Of a stretch of DNA of 6,592 nt, positions 1-6,592 are shown piece after piece; the first letter of the stretch is position 1, and each line of letters begins with the position of its first letter. Made by a program: the position numbers and the translations under genes. Source of the DNA: Methanobacteriota archaeon. Its GTDB lineage: Archaea > Thermoplasmatota > Poseidoniia > MGIII > CG-Epi1. The notes under the pieces are model-generated. The model made no database searches, was not told the DNA's origin, and saw only the letters and a program-made list of their open reading frames with translations. The stretch spans positions 1 to 6,592 of the forward strand of contig PSPB01000032.1 of NCBI GenBank assembly GCA_003193815.1. The letters run 5' to 3'.

Positions 1-656
1 AGCTGACCGGCAAGTCGACGCAGGCGCGGATGCTGGCCGGCCACTTCAGCGGCGTCTGCCGCTCGGTCGGCGGGCTCTTCCGCGAGGCGGCAGCACGGCG
101 CGGAATCTCGGTCGCGGAGCAGGCGCGGCGGCTGCTGACCGAGCGCGGGATAGATGTCGAAATTGACTACGCCACCTGCGAGTGGATTGGTGGTGCGGGA
201 CTCGACGGGAGCATGGCGGTCATCGAGGGGCGGCAGCCGGGCTGGCTCGGCGGCTTCATGGCGTCGCTCGGCAAGGAGAACATGGCGCGGCTCTACTTCC
301 GCTGCTCGCGCCGCGAACAGGCGGTGCGGTTCCTGAAGCGCGAGCTGGGCAATGACGCCGGCCGGCTGGCGCGCGACACGCTGCCGCCGGGCGAGCCGGA
401 GACGCTCGCGGCGCTGGCCGAGGCGGTCGCAGCGCTGAAGCTGGAGGGCGCTGCCGACGTCGCTGCGCAGTTGCGCGACAACACGCGCCGCGACGATGAC
501 GACCGGCAGCGCTACCTCGAGCTTTACGGCTTCGACTACCGTGACCCGGCCGGCTACGACCTCATCGTCGATACCGACGGCAAGCAGCCGCCCGACGTGC
601 GCGACGAAATCCTGCGGCAGCTGGCGCAGCTCGAGCCGCTCTGGGCAACGCTTTAG
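1..656 (+). CDS. cytidylate kinase-like P-loop kinase, 5' end missing
   Basis: This is a probable archaeal-type (d)CMP kinase, which would transfer phosphate from ATP to CMP in the cytoplasm for pyrimidine nucleotide supply. Codons are read from base 3 and 217 residues are visible. The first visible residues, LTGKSTQARM, are the end of a P-loop (GKST), so the true start lies upstream. The ATG at base 30 would delete the P-loop and cannot be the start. Further family-like features are SVGGLFREAAARRG at about 17-30, VIEGRQPGW at about 73-81, RYLELYGFDYRDPAGYDLIVDT at about 170-191 and a short C-terminal helix. Between about residues 105 and 160 there are clearly more residues than in typical archaeal enzymes of about 180-200 residues, placed where the LID should be. 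The gene is 20 bases upstream of pheS and probably co-transcribed with it. Another nucleoside monophosphate kinase specificity is possible, since the substrate is inferred only from motif resemblance. Confidence 0.72.
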   Translation, partial: LTGKSTQARMLAGHFSGVCRSVGGLFREAAARRGISVAEQARRLLTERGIDVEIDYATCEWIGGAGLDGSMAVIEGRQPGWLGGFMASLGKENMARLYFRCSRREQAVRFLKRELGNDAGRLARDTLPPGEPETLAALAEAVAALKLEGAADVAAQLRDNTRRDDDDRQRYLELYGFDYRDPAGYDLIVDTDGKQPPDVRDEILRQLAQLEPLWATL

Positions 657-660
657 AGCC

Positions 661-667
661 GGGGGGA
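661..667 (+). promoter_or_regulatory. ribosome binding site of pheS
   Basis: A GGGGGGA run ends 9 bases before the GTG at 677. It favours that GTG over the in-frame TTG at 668, which would abut the run and leave no spacer. It resembles the archaeal GGAGGTGA consensus only in being G-rich. Confidence 0.45.
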
Positions 668-676
668 TTGCACGCC

Positions 677-2149
677 GTGGATCTCTCCGCCAACGAACAG
701 AAAGTGCTCCGCGCGCTCGCCGCTGGCGAGCTCTCGCCAGCGGCGGCGGCCGAGGCAGCCGGGCTTGGCGAGCAGGAAGCGGTCTCGGCCGCCTCTTGGC
801 TGCGCACCAAGGAGCTGGCCGAAATCGAGGAGACGGTAACCGAGCTGGTCGGGCTGAACAAGGAAGGGCTGCGCTACGCGGCCGAAGGCTTGCCCGAACG
901 GCGCGCGATTGAGTGGCTCAACGAGCACGGCGCCGCGACCGCCAGCAAGCTCGCCGACGGCCCGCTCACCGCCGACGAGGCGCGCATCGTGATTGGCTGG
1001 CTCAAGCGCAAGCAGTGGGCCTGGCTCGAGAAGAGCGACGACGGCGTGATGCTGACCCCCGCGCGGGACGACGCACCCGAGGGCGCCGACGAGCCGCTGC
1101 TGCGGCAGCTGGCAGACGGCGCGCAGCCGGTCGACAGCCTCGACCCACAGGGACTGAAGCTGCTGCAGGGGAGGCAGATTCTCGAGCGCAGCCAGCAGGT
1201 CGCGCGGACGCTGCGCATCACCGAGGCGGGGCGAATGGCGCTCGACGAATTGAGCGGCGAGGAGCTGCTGGGCGAGGTGACGCCGGAGATGCTCCAGTCG
1301 GGCGGCTGGCGCGAGGGGCGCTTCCAGCGCTACTCGCTCGAGACGCAGGCCGAAAGCGCACCGCAGGCGACGCTGCACCCGCTGACGCGCTTCACCGAGG
1401 AGATTCGCGGCATCTTCCTCCAGATGGGCTTTACCGAAATCGAGGGCGACTACGTCGAGTCGGCGTTCTGGAACATGGACGCGCTGTTTATTCCGCAGGA
1501 CCACCCGGCGCGCGAGCTACAGGACACGCTCTACCTCGACGACCCGAAGTCATTCCTGCTCGACGACGAAGAGGCGGTCGCGGCGGTCAAGGCGGTCCAC
1601 GAGACCGGCGGCGACACCGGCTCGACAGGCTGGCGCTACGACTGGTCGCGCGAGGTCGCCCAGCAGGCGCTGCTGCGGACGCACACGACGGTCAGCACCA
1701 TCCGCTACCTGTCGGAGCACCGCGAGCCGCCGGTGCGGGTCTTCGCCGTGGGTCGCGTCTTCCGGCGCGAGGCGCTGGACGCGACGCACCTGCCGGAGTT
1801 CACGCAGGTCGAGGGCATCATCATGGAGGAGGAGGCGAGCTTCGGGATGCTGATTGGCGTGCTGAAGGAGTTCTACCGCCGCATGGGTTTCCCTGACGTC
1901 CGCGTGCGCCCCGCCTACTTCCCCTACACCGAGCCGTCGATGGAGGTCGATGTGAAGTTTGGCGACCGCTGGCTCGAGCTGGGCGGCTCCGGCATCTTCC
2001 GCCCCGAAGTAACGGCGCCCTTCGGCATCGATACGCCGGTACTAGCGTGGGGGCTGGGACTCGAGCGGCTGGCGATGCTGCGGCTGGGGCTGAAGGACAT
2101 CCGCATGCTCTACCAGTCCGACCTGGAATGGCTGAAGACTGCGCGCTGA
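677..2149 (+). CDS. pheS: phenylalanyl-tRNA synthetase alpha subunit (archaeal type)
   Basis: This catalytic subunit of the class II (alpha-beta)2 synthetase charges tRNA-Phe with phenylalanine. From the GTG start it has 490 residues, the normal length for archaeal/eukaryotic PheRS alpha. Residues 1-220 contain winged-helix-like segments (for example ANEQKVLRALAAG and LLRQLADG), as expected for the N-terminal tRNA-contacting part. The catalytic core starts near LHPLTRFTEEIR (233-244). It includes DHPARELQDTLYL (275-287), LLRTHTTVSTIRYL (332-345), the motif 2 region FRREALDATHLPEF (362-375), FPYTEPSMEV (415-424), and motif 3 in WGLGLERLAMLRLGLKDIR (458-476). An alternative TTG at 668 would add three residues. 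The beta subunit gene (pheT) does not follow, so it must be encoded elsewhere. The gene probably shares a transcript with the kinase upstream, although a T-rich box at 651-656 could allow its own promoter. Confidence 0.96.
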   Translation: MDLSANEQKVLRALAAGELSPAAAAEAAGLGEQEAVSAASWLRTKELAEIEETVTELVGLNKEGLRYAAEGLPERRAIEWLNEHGAATASKLADGPLTADEARIVIGWLKRKQWAWLEKSDDGVMLTPARDDAPEGADEPLLRQLADGAQPVDSLDPQGLKLLQGRQILERSQQVARTLRITEAGRMALDELSGEELLGEVTPEMLQSGGWREGRFQRYSLETQAESAPQATLHPLTRFTEEIRGIFLQMGFTEIEGDYVESAFWNMDALFIPQDHPARELQDTLYLDDPKSFLLDDEEAVAAVKAVHETGGDTGSTGWRYDWSREVAQQALLRTHTTVSTIRYLSEHREPPVRVFAVGRVFRREALDATHLPEFTQVEGIIMEEEASFGMLIGVLKEFYRRMGFPDVRVRPAYFPYTEPSMEVDVKFGDRWLELGGSGIFRPEVTAPFGIDTPVLAWGLGLERLAMLRLGLKDIRMLYQSDLEWLKTAR

Positions 2150-2153
2150 ATCC

Positions 2154-2160
2154 TTAAATA
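2154..2160 (+). promoter_or_regulatory. archaeal TATA box of the L1-L10-L12 operon
   Basis: TTAAATA starts 5 bases after the pheS stop codon and is a conspicuous A/T island in GC-rich surroundings. It matches the archaeal box A type (TTTAAATA-like). With the usual spacing of about 26 bases from box centre to start, transcription would begin near 2181-2185, giving a leader of roughly 55 bases before the L1 GTG. The upstream BRE element is weak or not obvious (TGAATCC). Confidence 0.72.
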
Positions 2161-2183
2161 CGTCCCCGGGTGCGGCGCGAAGT

Positions 2184-2215
2184 CCGTAGGAGGAGCGCTG
2201 CTCCGCACACTACGG
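2184..2215 (+). promoter_or_regulatory. leader hairpin before L1, candidate autoregulatory site
   Basis: An outer stem CCGTAG (2184-2189) pairs perfectly with CTACGG (2210-2215). An inner stem GGAGC (2192-2196) pairs with GCTCC (2200-2204) around a GCT loop. Between them is an asymmetric internal loop, GA on the 5' side and GCACA on the 3' side. The hairpin would form at the very 5' end of the predicted transcript, and its last two bases overlap the GGGGGTGA ribosome binding site. Archaeal L1 is known to repress its own operon by binding an mRNA element that mimics its 23S site, two short helices around an asymmetric loop. The likeness here is architectural only. Confidence 0.5.
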
Positions 2216-2221
2216 GGGTGA
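2214..2221 (+). promoter_or_regulatory. Shine-Dalgarno sequence of L1
   Basis: GGGGGTGA differs from GGAGGTGA by one base. It lies 16 bases before the GTG at 2238, which is unusually far, and 4 bases before an in-frame ATC at 2226. It partly overlaps the 3' arm of the leader hairpin, so folding could limit ribosome access. Confidence 0.6.
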
Positions 2222-2237
2222 AACCATCGCAGGCGAC

Positions 2238-2858
2238 GTGAAGCAGGCTATCGCAGACGCGCTCGAGACGCGCAAGGAGCGCAAGTTCACCGAGACGGTG
2301 GAAGTAGCGATTAACCTGCGCGATGTCGACCTGCAGAACCCGCAGAAGCGCATCAACGACGAGCTGGCGCTGCCGCACGGCCGCGGACGGCCGGCGAAGG
2401 TCGGCGTCTTCGCGCGCAAGGAGCTGGCCGAGAAGGCGAAGGCGCACGCCGACCTGATGATTACCCCCGAAGAGCTGGGCGACCTCGCCGACAACAAGCG
2501 CCGCGCGCGCAAGGTGGTCGACGGCATCGACTACTTCGTCGCCGAAATCAGCATGATGGCTGACATCGGCAAGTCGCTGGGCGTCGTGCTGGGGCCGCGC
2601 GGCAAGATGCCGCGGCCGGTGCCGCCGACCGCCGACATCGCGCGCATCATCGACGGGCTGCGCAACCTGGTGATACTGCGGTCGCGCGACCGCCCCACCT
2701 TCCACGTCTCGATTGGCAACGTGGCGATGGAGCAGGAACTGCTGGTTGAGAACCTCGAGACGGTCCTGAAGCGAATTGAGTCGCACCTCGACCGCGGCGA
2801 CCAGAATATCGCCTCGGTCTGGGTCAAGACTACCATGGGCAAGGCGGTGAGGGTCTGA
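2238..2858 (+). CDS. rpl1: large subunit ribosomal protein L1 (uL1)
   Basis: L1 forms the mobile L1 stalk that guides release of deacylated tRNA from the E site, and in archaea it also acts as a translational repressor of its own operon. The 206 residues are near the family norm of about 210-220. Recognisable parts are the N-terminal RNA-contacting stretch RKFTETVEVAINLRDVD (15-31), LPHGRGRPAKV (45-55), the domain II signature LGPRGKMPRPVP (118-129), and the C-terminal FHVSIGNVAMEQELLVENL (155-173) with VKTTMGKAVRV at the end. GTG at 2238 is the only canonical in-frame start near the Shine-Dalgarno sequence. An ATC at 2226 with better spacing would add four residues (initiator, A, G, D). The stop overlaps the L10 start as TGATG. 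L11, often upstream in other archaea, is not adjacent; pheS is there instead. Confidence 0.95.
   Translation: MKQAIADALETRKERKFTETVEVAINLRDVDLQNPQKRINDELALPHGRGRPAKVGVFARKELAEKAKAHADLMITPEELGDLADNKRRARKVVDGIDYFVAEISMMADIGKSLGVVLGPRGKMPRPVPPTADIARIIDGLRNLVILRSRDRPTFHVSIGNVAMEQELLVENLETVLKRIESHLDRGDQNIASVWVKTTMGKAVRV
2843..2850 (+). promoter_or_regulatory. Shine-Dalgarno sequence of L10
   Basis: GGCGGTGA, inside the last codons of L1, matches GGAGGTGA at 7 of 8 positions and lies 7 bases before the ATG at 2858. Together with the TGATG overlap it supports translational coupling of L10 to L1. Confidence 0.7.
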
Positions 2859-3874
2859 TGCAGGCAGTCGCCACGCAGTGGAAGCACGACGAAATCGCGC
2901 AGCTCGAGGAATACCTCGCGGCGCCGGTCGTCGCGCTGGTCGACGTCAGCGGCATCCCCGCGCGGCAGATGATGGAGATGCGCAAGTCGCTGCGCGTCCG
3001 CAGCGTGCGCGTGCGCATGAGCCGCAACCGGCTGCTGCGCCGCGCCATCGATTCCGTTGCCGCGAAGCGCCCCGGGCTCGAGAAGCTAGCCGACGCGTTC
3101 CGTAAGGAGCAGCTGGCGCTGCTGACCGGCGAGGGGAGCCCGTTCACGATTTTCCGCATGCTCAGCGAAGCGCAGACGCAGGCGCCCGCGAAGGGCGGCG
3201 AGATCGCCAGCGCAGATATCGTCATCGAGAAAGGGCCGACGCCGTTCCCGGCCGGTCCCATCGTGGGCGAATTCCAGCAGGCAGGCTTCCCGGCCGCCAT
3301 CGAGAAGGGGCAAATCGTGATTCGCAAGCGGCACGTTGCCGTCGCGGAGGGCGAAACCATTTCGGCGCCGGTGGCTGGAGCCCTTGCGAAGCTCGAAATC
3401 TTCCCGATTACGATGGGGATGGAGCTGCTCGGCGCATACGACGGGGAGAACTTCTACCCGCCCGAAGTGCTGGATATTGACTATGACGAGTTCCGCGGAC
3501 AGCTGCAATCAGCGACCGCCGGAGCATTCAACCTCGCGATGCACGCGCGCTGGTTCAGCAACACCACGACGGTGCCGCTGCTCTCGAAGGCGCGCCGCGA
3601 CGCACTCGCCGTGGCGCACGCCGCGGCGTGGCCGTCGGAGGCGACCATCGCCGCGCTGCTCGCCGAGGCGCACCAGCAGATGCTGGGCGTCGCCGGCCAC
3701 GCCGGTGACGGTGCCGACGATGAGCTGAAGGCGATGCAGGGCGCTGCGGCACCCGCCGCCGCAGCGCCATCCGCCAAGGCGGAAGCCGCGTCGGAATCGG
3801 AAGACGACGACGAGGAAGAAGAAGAGGCGTCCGAGGAAGACGCCGTATCAGGATTAGGAGCACTATTCGAATAG
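2858..3874 (+). CDS. rpl10: ribosomal P-stalk protein L10 (uL10, P0-type)
   Basis: This protein is the base of the archaeal ribosomal stalk. It binds 23S rRNA near the GTPase centre together with L11 and carries several L12 dimers that recruit translation factors. The 338 residues match the archaeal/eukaryotic P0 type, not the short bacterial L10. The N-terminal rRNA-binding domain contains [20 protein letters not shown] (24-43) and [11 protein letters not shown] (54-64). The archaeal/eukaryotic insertion domain lies at about 108-185 with [19 protein letters not shown] (125-143). Helices at about 210-280 should form the L12-docking spine. An Ala-rich hinge (296-312) leads to an acidic tract and the factor-binding tail [13 protein letters not shown], nearly the same as that of L12. 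The ATG overlaps the L1 stop. The last ten codons use A/T-ending codons unlike the rest of the gene, just where the L12 ribosome binding region begins. Confidence 0.96.
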   Translation: MQAVATQWKHDEIAQLEEYLAAPVVALVDVSGIPARQMMEMRKSLRVRSVRVRMSRNRLLRRAIDSVAAKRPGLEKLADAFRKEQLALLTGEGSPFTIFRMLSEAQTQAPAKGGEIASADIVIEKGPTPFPAGPIVGEFQQAGFPAAIEKGQIVIRKRHVAVAEGETISAPVAGALAKLEIFPITMGMELLGAYDGENFYPPEVLDIDYDEFRGQLQSATAGAFNLAMHARWFSNTTTVPLLSKARRDALAVAHAAAWPSEATIAALLAEAHQQMLGVAGHAGDGADDELKAMQGAAAPAAAAPSAKAEAASESEDDDEEEEEASEEDAVSGLGALFE

Positions 3875-3879
3875 GAGGA
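3874..3879 (+). promoter_or_regulatory. strong ribosome binding site of L12
   Basis: GGAGGA, whose first G is the last base of the L10 stop codon, is followed by an A-rich spacer (AACAAAAA) of 8 bases to the ATG at 3888. It is the strongest-looking and least structured initiation region in the window, fitting a protein needed in several copies per ribosome. Confidence 0.8.
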
Positions 3880-3887
3880 AACAAAAA

Positions 3888-4205
3888 ATGGAATACATCT
3901 ATTCGGCAATGCTGCTCAACTCGGCGGGCGCCGAGATTGACGCCAAGAGCGTCACCAAGGTCCTCAAGGCCGCAGGCCTGAAGACCGACAAAGCACGGGC
4001 CGAGGCCCTCGTGGCCGCGCTGGAAGGCGTGGACATCGAGGAAGCCATGGCAACCGCCGCAGTAGCTGCCCCGGCAGCCGCTGCAGCTCCGGCCGCGTCT
4101 GGTGACGAGTCTGGCGGCGAAGCCCCCGCAGAGGAAGCAGAAGCCGAGGAAGAAGAAGTCAGTGAAGAGGAAGCAGTCGAAGGACTCGGTGCCCTCTTCG
4201 GTTAG
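3888..4205 (+). CDS. rpl12: ribosomal stalk protein L12 (P1-type, aL12)
   Basis: This small acidic stalk protein binds L10 as dimers and recruits elongation and initiation GTPases through its C-terminal tail. Its 105 residues match archaeal P1/L12 in length. The N-terminal dimerisation and L10-binding domain, [20 protein letters not shown] (1-20) to about residue 58, follows the family pattern of four short helices. An Ala/Pro hinge (about 57-72) is followed by a Glu-rich segment and the conserved tail [12 protein letters not shown]. The same GLGALF tail ends the L10 protein upstream, as usual for P-stalk partners. The gene is 13 bases after the L10 stop, almost certainly in the same transcript, with a much better ribosome binding site than its neighbours. 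Confidence 0.97.
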   Translation: MEYIYSAMLLNSAGAEIDAKSVTKVLKAAGLKTDKARAEALVAALEGVDIEEAMATAAVAAPAAAAAPAASGDESGGEAPAEEAEAEEEEVSEEEAVEGLGALFG

Positions 4206-4238
4206 GCCCGCCAGCGGGGCCCTGCCCCGGGAGAAGCG
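4206..4238 (+). promoter_or_regulatory. GC-rich spacer with alternative hairpins before the coiled-coil gene
   Basis: The 33-base spacer can fold GGGGC (4216-4220) with GCCCC (4224-4228) around a CCT loop, or alternatively GCCC (4206-4209) with GGGC (4217-4220). These are mutually exclusive. The first lies directly before GGGAG (4229-4233), a modest ribosome binding site 5 bases from the ATG at 4239. No T run follows, so this is not a clear terminator. It could lower downstream expression relative to L12, which is an inference. Confidence 0.35.
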
Positions 4239-5309
4239 ATGGAGACCGAAATCGAGGAACCCGCCCCCGACGCCCCGGCAGGCGACACGCCTGCACCCAG
4301 CGAATACGCTGGCCTGAAGGTCGCCGACCTGAAGGAGAAACTGCGCGAGCGGGAGCTCCCGGTCTCCGGCACCAAGGCTGAGCTGCTGGCGCGGCTGGAA
4401 GAAGCCGGCGTCGGCGGTGGGGAAACCGCAGAAGCCGCAATTGACTACTCCGAGCTCTCGCAGAAGGAGCTCAAGGCGCACCGCAAGGAAGTCAACGAGG
4501 CGGCCGAAGTGCTGCGCATCAAGCGCGACGAGATGAACCTCGAGTCACAATCGCACGCTGCCGAGCGCAACGAGCTGAACAATGAGGCGAAGGTACAGAT
4601 GGAACAGGTGCAATACCAGCGCACCCTGCGCAACGGCCTCAACTTCGACGTGAGCCAGGTGCGCGACGAGCGGCGCGAGGTGCTCGACGAGGTTGACCAT
4701 CTGCGCGAGCAATTCCTGTCGCTGAAGCGCGCCCGTTTCTCCGGCACCCACTTGCCGCCCGTCCCGAAGCTACGGCGGCAAATCCAGGAGCTGGAAATCA
4801 AGCAGATGACCAGCTCGATGAGCATCAAGAAAGAGCGCGAGCTCGTCGAGAAAATCGGCGCGCTGCAAACGCAGATTACCGCGCAGGACGAGATGATGGA
4901 TGGCGACGAGGAGGTCGCCGCAGCGCGCGACCTGTTCCGCGCTGGCGAGAAGAAGCGCAAGGAGCTGACGCACGAGATGAAGCGCGTCCGCGACGAGGCG
5001 CAGAATGCGCACGAGCTGATGCGCGAGGCGCTCAAGGCGAACCGCATCGCACGCCGCAAGGCGGACGCCGCGCAACGCGCTTTCGTCAATTCCAAGGAGC
5101 AGGCGGACGAAGTCCACGCCGATTATATCGAGCAACTGCGGCAGCTCTCGGCCATCGACAAGGTGGTCGCCGAGCGGCGCAAGGGCGGGACTGGCGCCAG
5201 CGCCATCGAGAGCGTCGCAAACGCCGAGGAGCTGTTCGGCAAGTTCCTCGCCGGCGAAAAACTCTCGACCGAGCAGCTAATGATTATCCAGAAAGCCGGG
5301 ATGCTGTAG
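4239..5309 (+). CDS. SAP-domain protein with long archaeal coiled coil (COG1340-like)
   Basis: The function is unknown. The 356-residue protein begins with an acidic, Pro-rich leader (1-21), then a SAP-like helix-turn-helix at about 22-56 (YAGLKVADLKEKLRERELPV followed by SGTKAELLARLEEA), a motif that binds DNA or RNA in other proteins. Long heptad-rich helices follow at about 70-165. A Pro break (HLPPVP, 171-176) precedes a second coiled coil at about 177-315, which includes LRRQIQELEIKQMTSSMSI and ERELVEKIGALQ. The end, AEELFGKFLAGEKLSTEQLM (329-348) plus IIQKAGML, resembles the C terminus of uncharacterised archaeal coiled-coil proteins of the COG1340 type, assigned from memory of their pattern. 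There is no signal peptide or membrane segment, so it is probably cytoplasmic. It lies 33 bases after L12 in the same direction, so co-transcription with the stalk operon is likely. A structural or nucleic-acid-tethering role is a guess. Confidence 0.8.
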   Translation: METEIEEPAPDAPAGDTPAPSEYAGLKVADLKEKLRERELPVSGTKAELLARLEEAGVGGGETAEAAIDYSELSQKELKAHRKEVNEAAEVLRIKRDEMNLESQSHAAERNELNNEAKVQMEQVQYQRTLRNGLNFDVSQVRDERREVLDEVDHLREQFLSLKRARFSGTHLPPVPKLRRQIQELEIKQMTSSMSIKKERELVEKIGALQTQITAQDEMMDGDEEVAAARDLFRAGEKKRKELTHEMKRVRDEAQNAHELMREALKANRIARRKADAAQRAFVNSKEQADEVHADYIEQLRQLSAIDKVVAERRKGGTGASAIESVANAEELFGKFLAGEKLSTEQLMIIQKAGML

Positions 5310-5310
5310 C

Positions 5311-5315
5311 TTTTT
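5311..5315 (+). terminator. possible T-run terminator after the coiled-coil gene
   Basis: A TTTTT run begins 2 bases after the stop codon, in otherwise GC-rich DNA. Archaeal RNA polymerase terminates on short T runs without needing a hairpin, so this could end the ribosomal operon. It lies 23-27 bases before the next GTG, so it could equally be a weak box A for that gene. The evidence is thin either way. Confidence 0.3.
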
Positions 5316-5337
5316 CAGTCGCGGGCGCTGCCACGCC

Positions 5338-6592
<1,255 letters not shown>

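Noticed and set aside
30..32. ATG as the start of the kinase gene
   Set aside because: The reading frame stays open to the window edge and the upstream codons encode the end of a P-loop (TGKST), which the enzyme needs.
668..670. TTG as the start of pheS
   Set aside because: It immediately follows the G run that serves as ribosome binding site, leaving no spacer. The GTG at 677 has normal spacing.
653..1504. Long open frame of 283 codons on the minus strand opposite pheS
   Set aside because: It lies wholly across well-supported pheS codons. In GC-rich DNA the opposite strand often stays open, and the translation shows no family motif.
913..1896. Open frame of 327 codons on the plus strand inside pheS
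   Set aside because: Its product is an Arg/Ala/Gly-rich string typical of a shifted GC-rich frame, and the catalytic motifs of PheRS occupy the other frame.
2286..2302. Hairpin CACCG/CGGTG with an AGA loop early in the L1 coding region, considered as the Methanococcus-like intragenic L1 site
   Set aside because: The stem is short with a 3-base loop and has no asymmetric internal loop. Such GC-rich coding hairpins are frequent here, and the codons encode the conserved KFTETVE stretch.
3780..3845. Purine-rich GAA/GAG/GAC repeat-like tract at the L10 3' end, and a similar one in L12
   Set aside because: Both are explained by the Glu/Asp-rich tails of P-stalk proteins. This is not a DNA repeat element.
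3555..4481. Minus-strand open frame of 308 codons opposite L10, L12 and the coiled-coil gene
   Set aside because: It spans three confident genes and two ribosome binding regions, and has Arg/Pro-rich low-complexity stretches. It is a shadow.

Overview
The window reads as an archaeal, GC-rich chromosome segment (well above 60% GC by eye) with every gene on the + strand. It has archaeal-type PheRS alpha, L1, an L10/P0-type stalk protein and an L12/P1-type stalk protein. The shared acidic GLGALF tails, the archaeal TATA box and the GGAGGTGA-like ribosome binding sites exclude bacteria. Gene content and the high GC would fit a euryarchaeal/Thermoplasmatota lineage such as the marine groups II/III, but that placement is an inference; no rRNA is present to confirm it.

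Layout. Bases 1-656 hold the 3' part of a cytidylate-kinase-like P-loop kinase. It is followed 20 bases on by pheS (677-2149), the alpha subunit of phenylalanyl-tRNA synthetase. A TATA box (2154-2160) lies directly after the pheS stop and starts a new transcription unit. That unit has a short leader with a perfect 6-bp outer stem hairpin (2184-2215) running into the Shine-Dalgarno sequence, followed by rpl1 (2238-2858), rpl10/P0 (2858-3874) and rpl12/P1 (3888-4205). After a 33-base GC-rich spacer comes a 356-residue SAP-domain plus coiled-coil protein (4239-5309). After a 28-base gap with a T5 run, the first 418 codons of an acetoacetyl-CoA synthetase-type ligase (5338 onward) run off the window.

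How the genes work together. L1, L10 and L12 are the classic archaeal operon encoding the L1 stalk and the GTPase-recruiting P stalk. Its gene junctions look tuned: a TGATG stop/start overlap between L1 and L10, then a strong Shine-Dalgarno sequence in an A-rich, weakly structured stretch before L12, the protein needed in several copies per ribosome. The kinase (nucleotide supply) and PheRS (aminoacylation) upstream are housekeeping genes. The coiled-coil protein sits where it could be co-transcribed with the stalk genes; its function is unknown. The ligase is a metabolic gene and probably a separate unit.

I see no mobile element, CRISPR array, tRNA, rRNA or defence system. Most of the window is ordinary housekeeping DNA. 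The points worth a second look are the L1 leader, the L12 initiation region, the SAP/coiled-coil fusion, an apparent insertion in the kinase, and a shared sequence block at the starts of pheS and the ligase gene.
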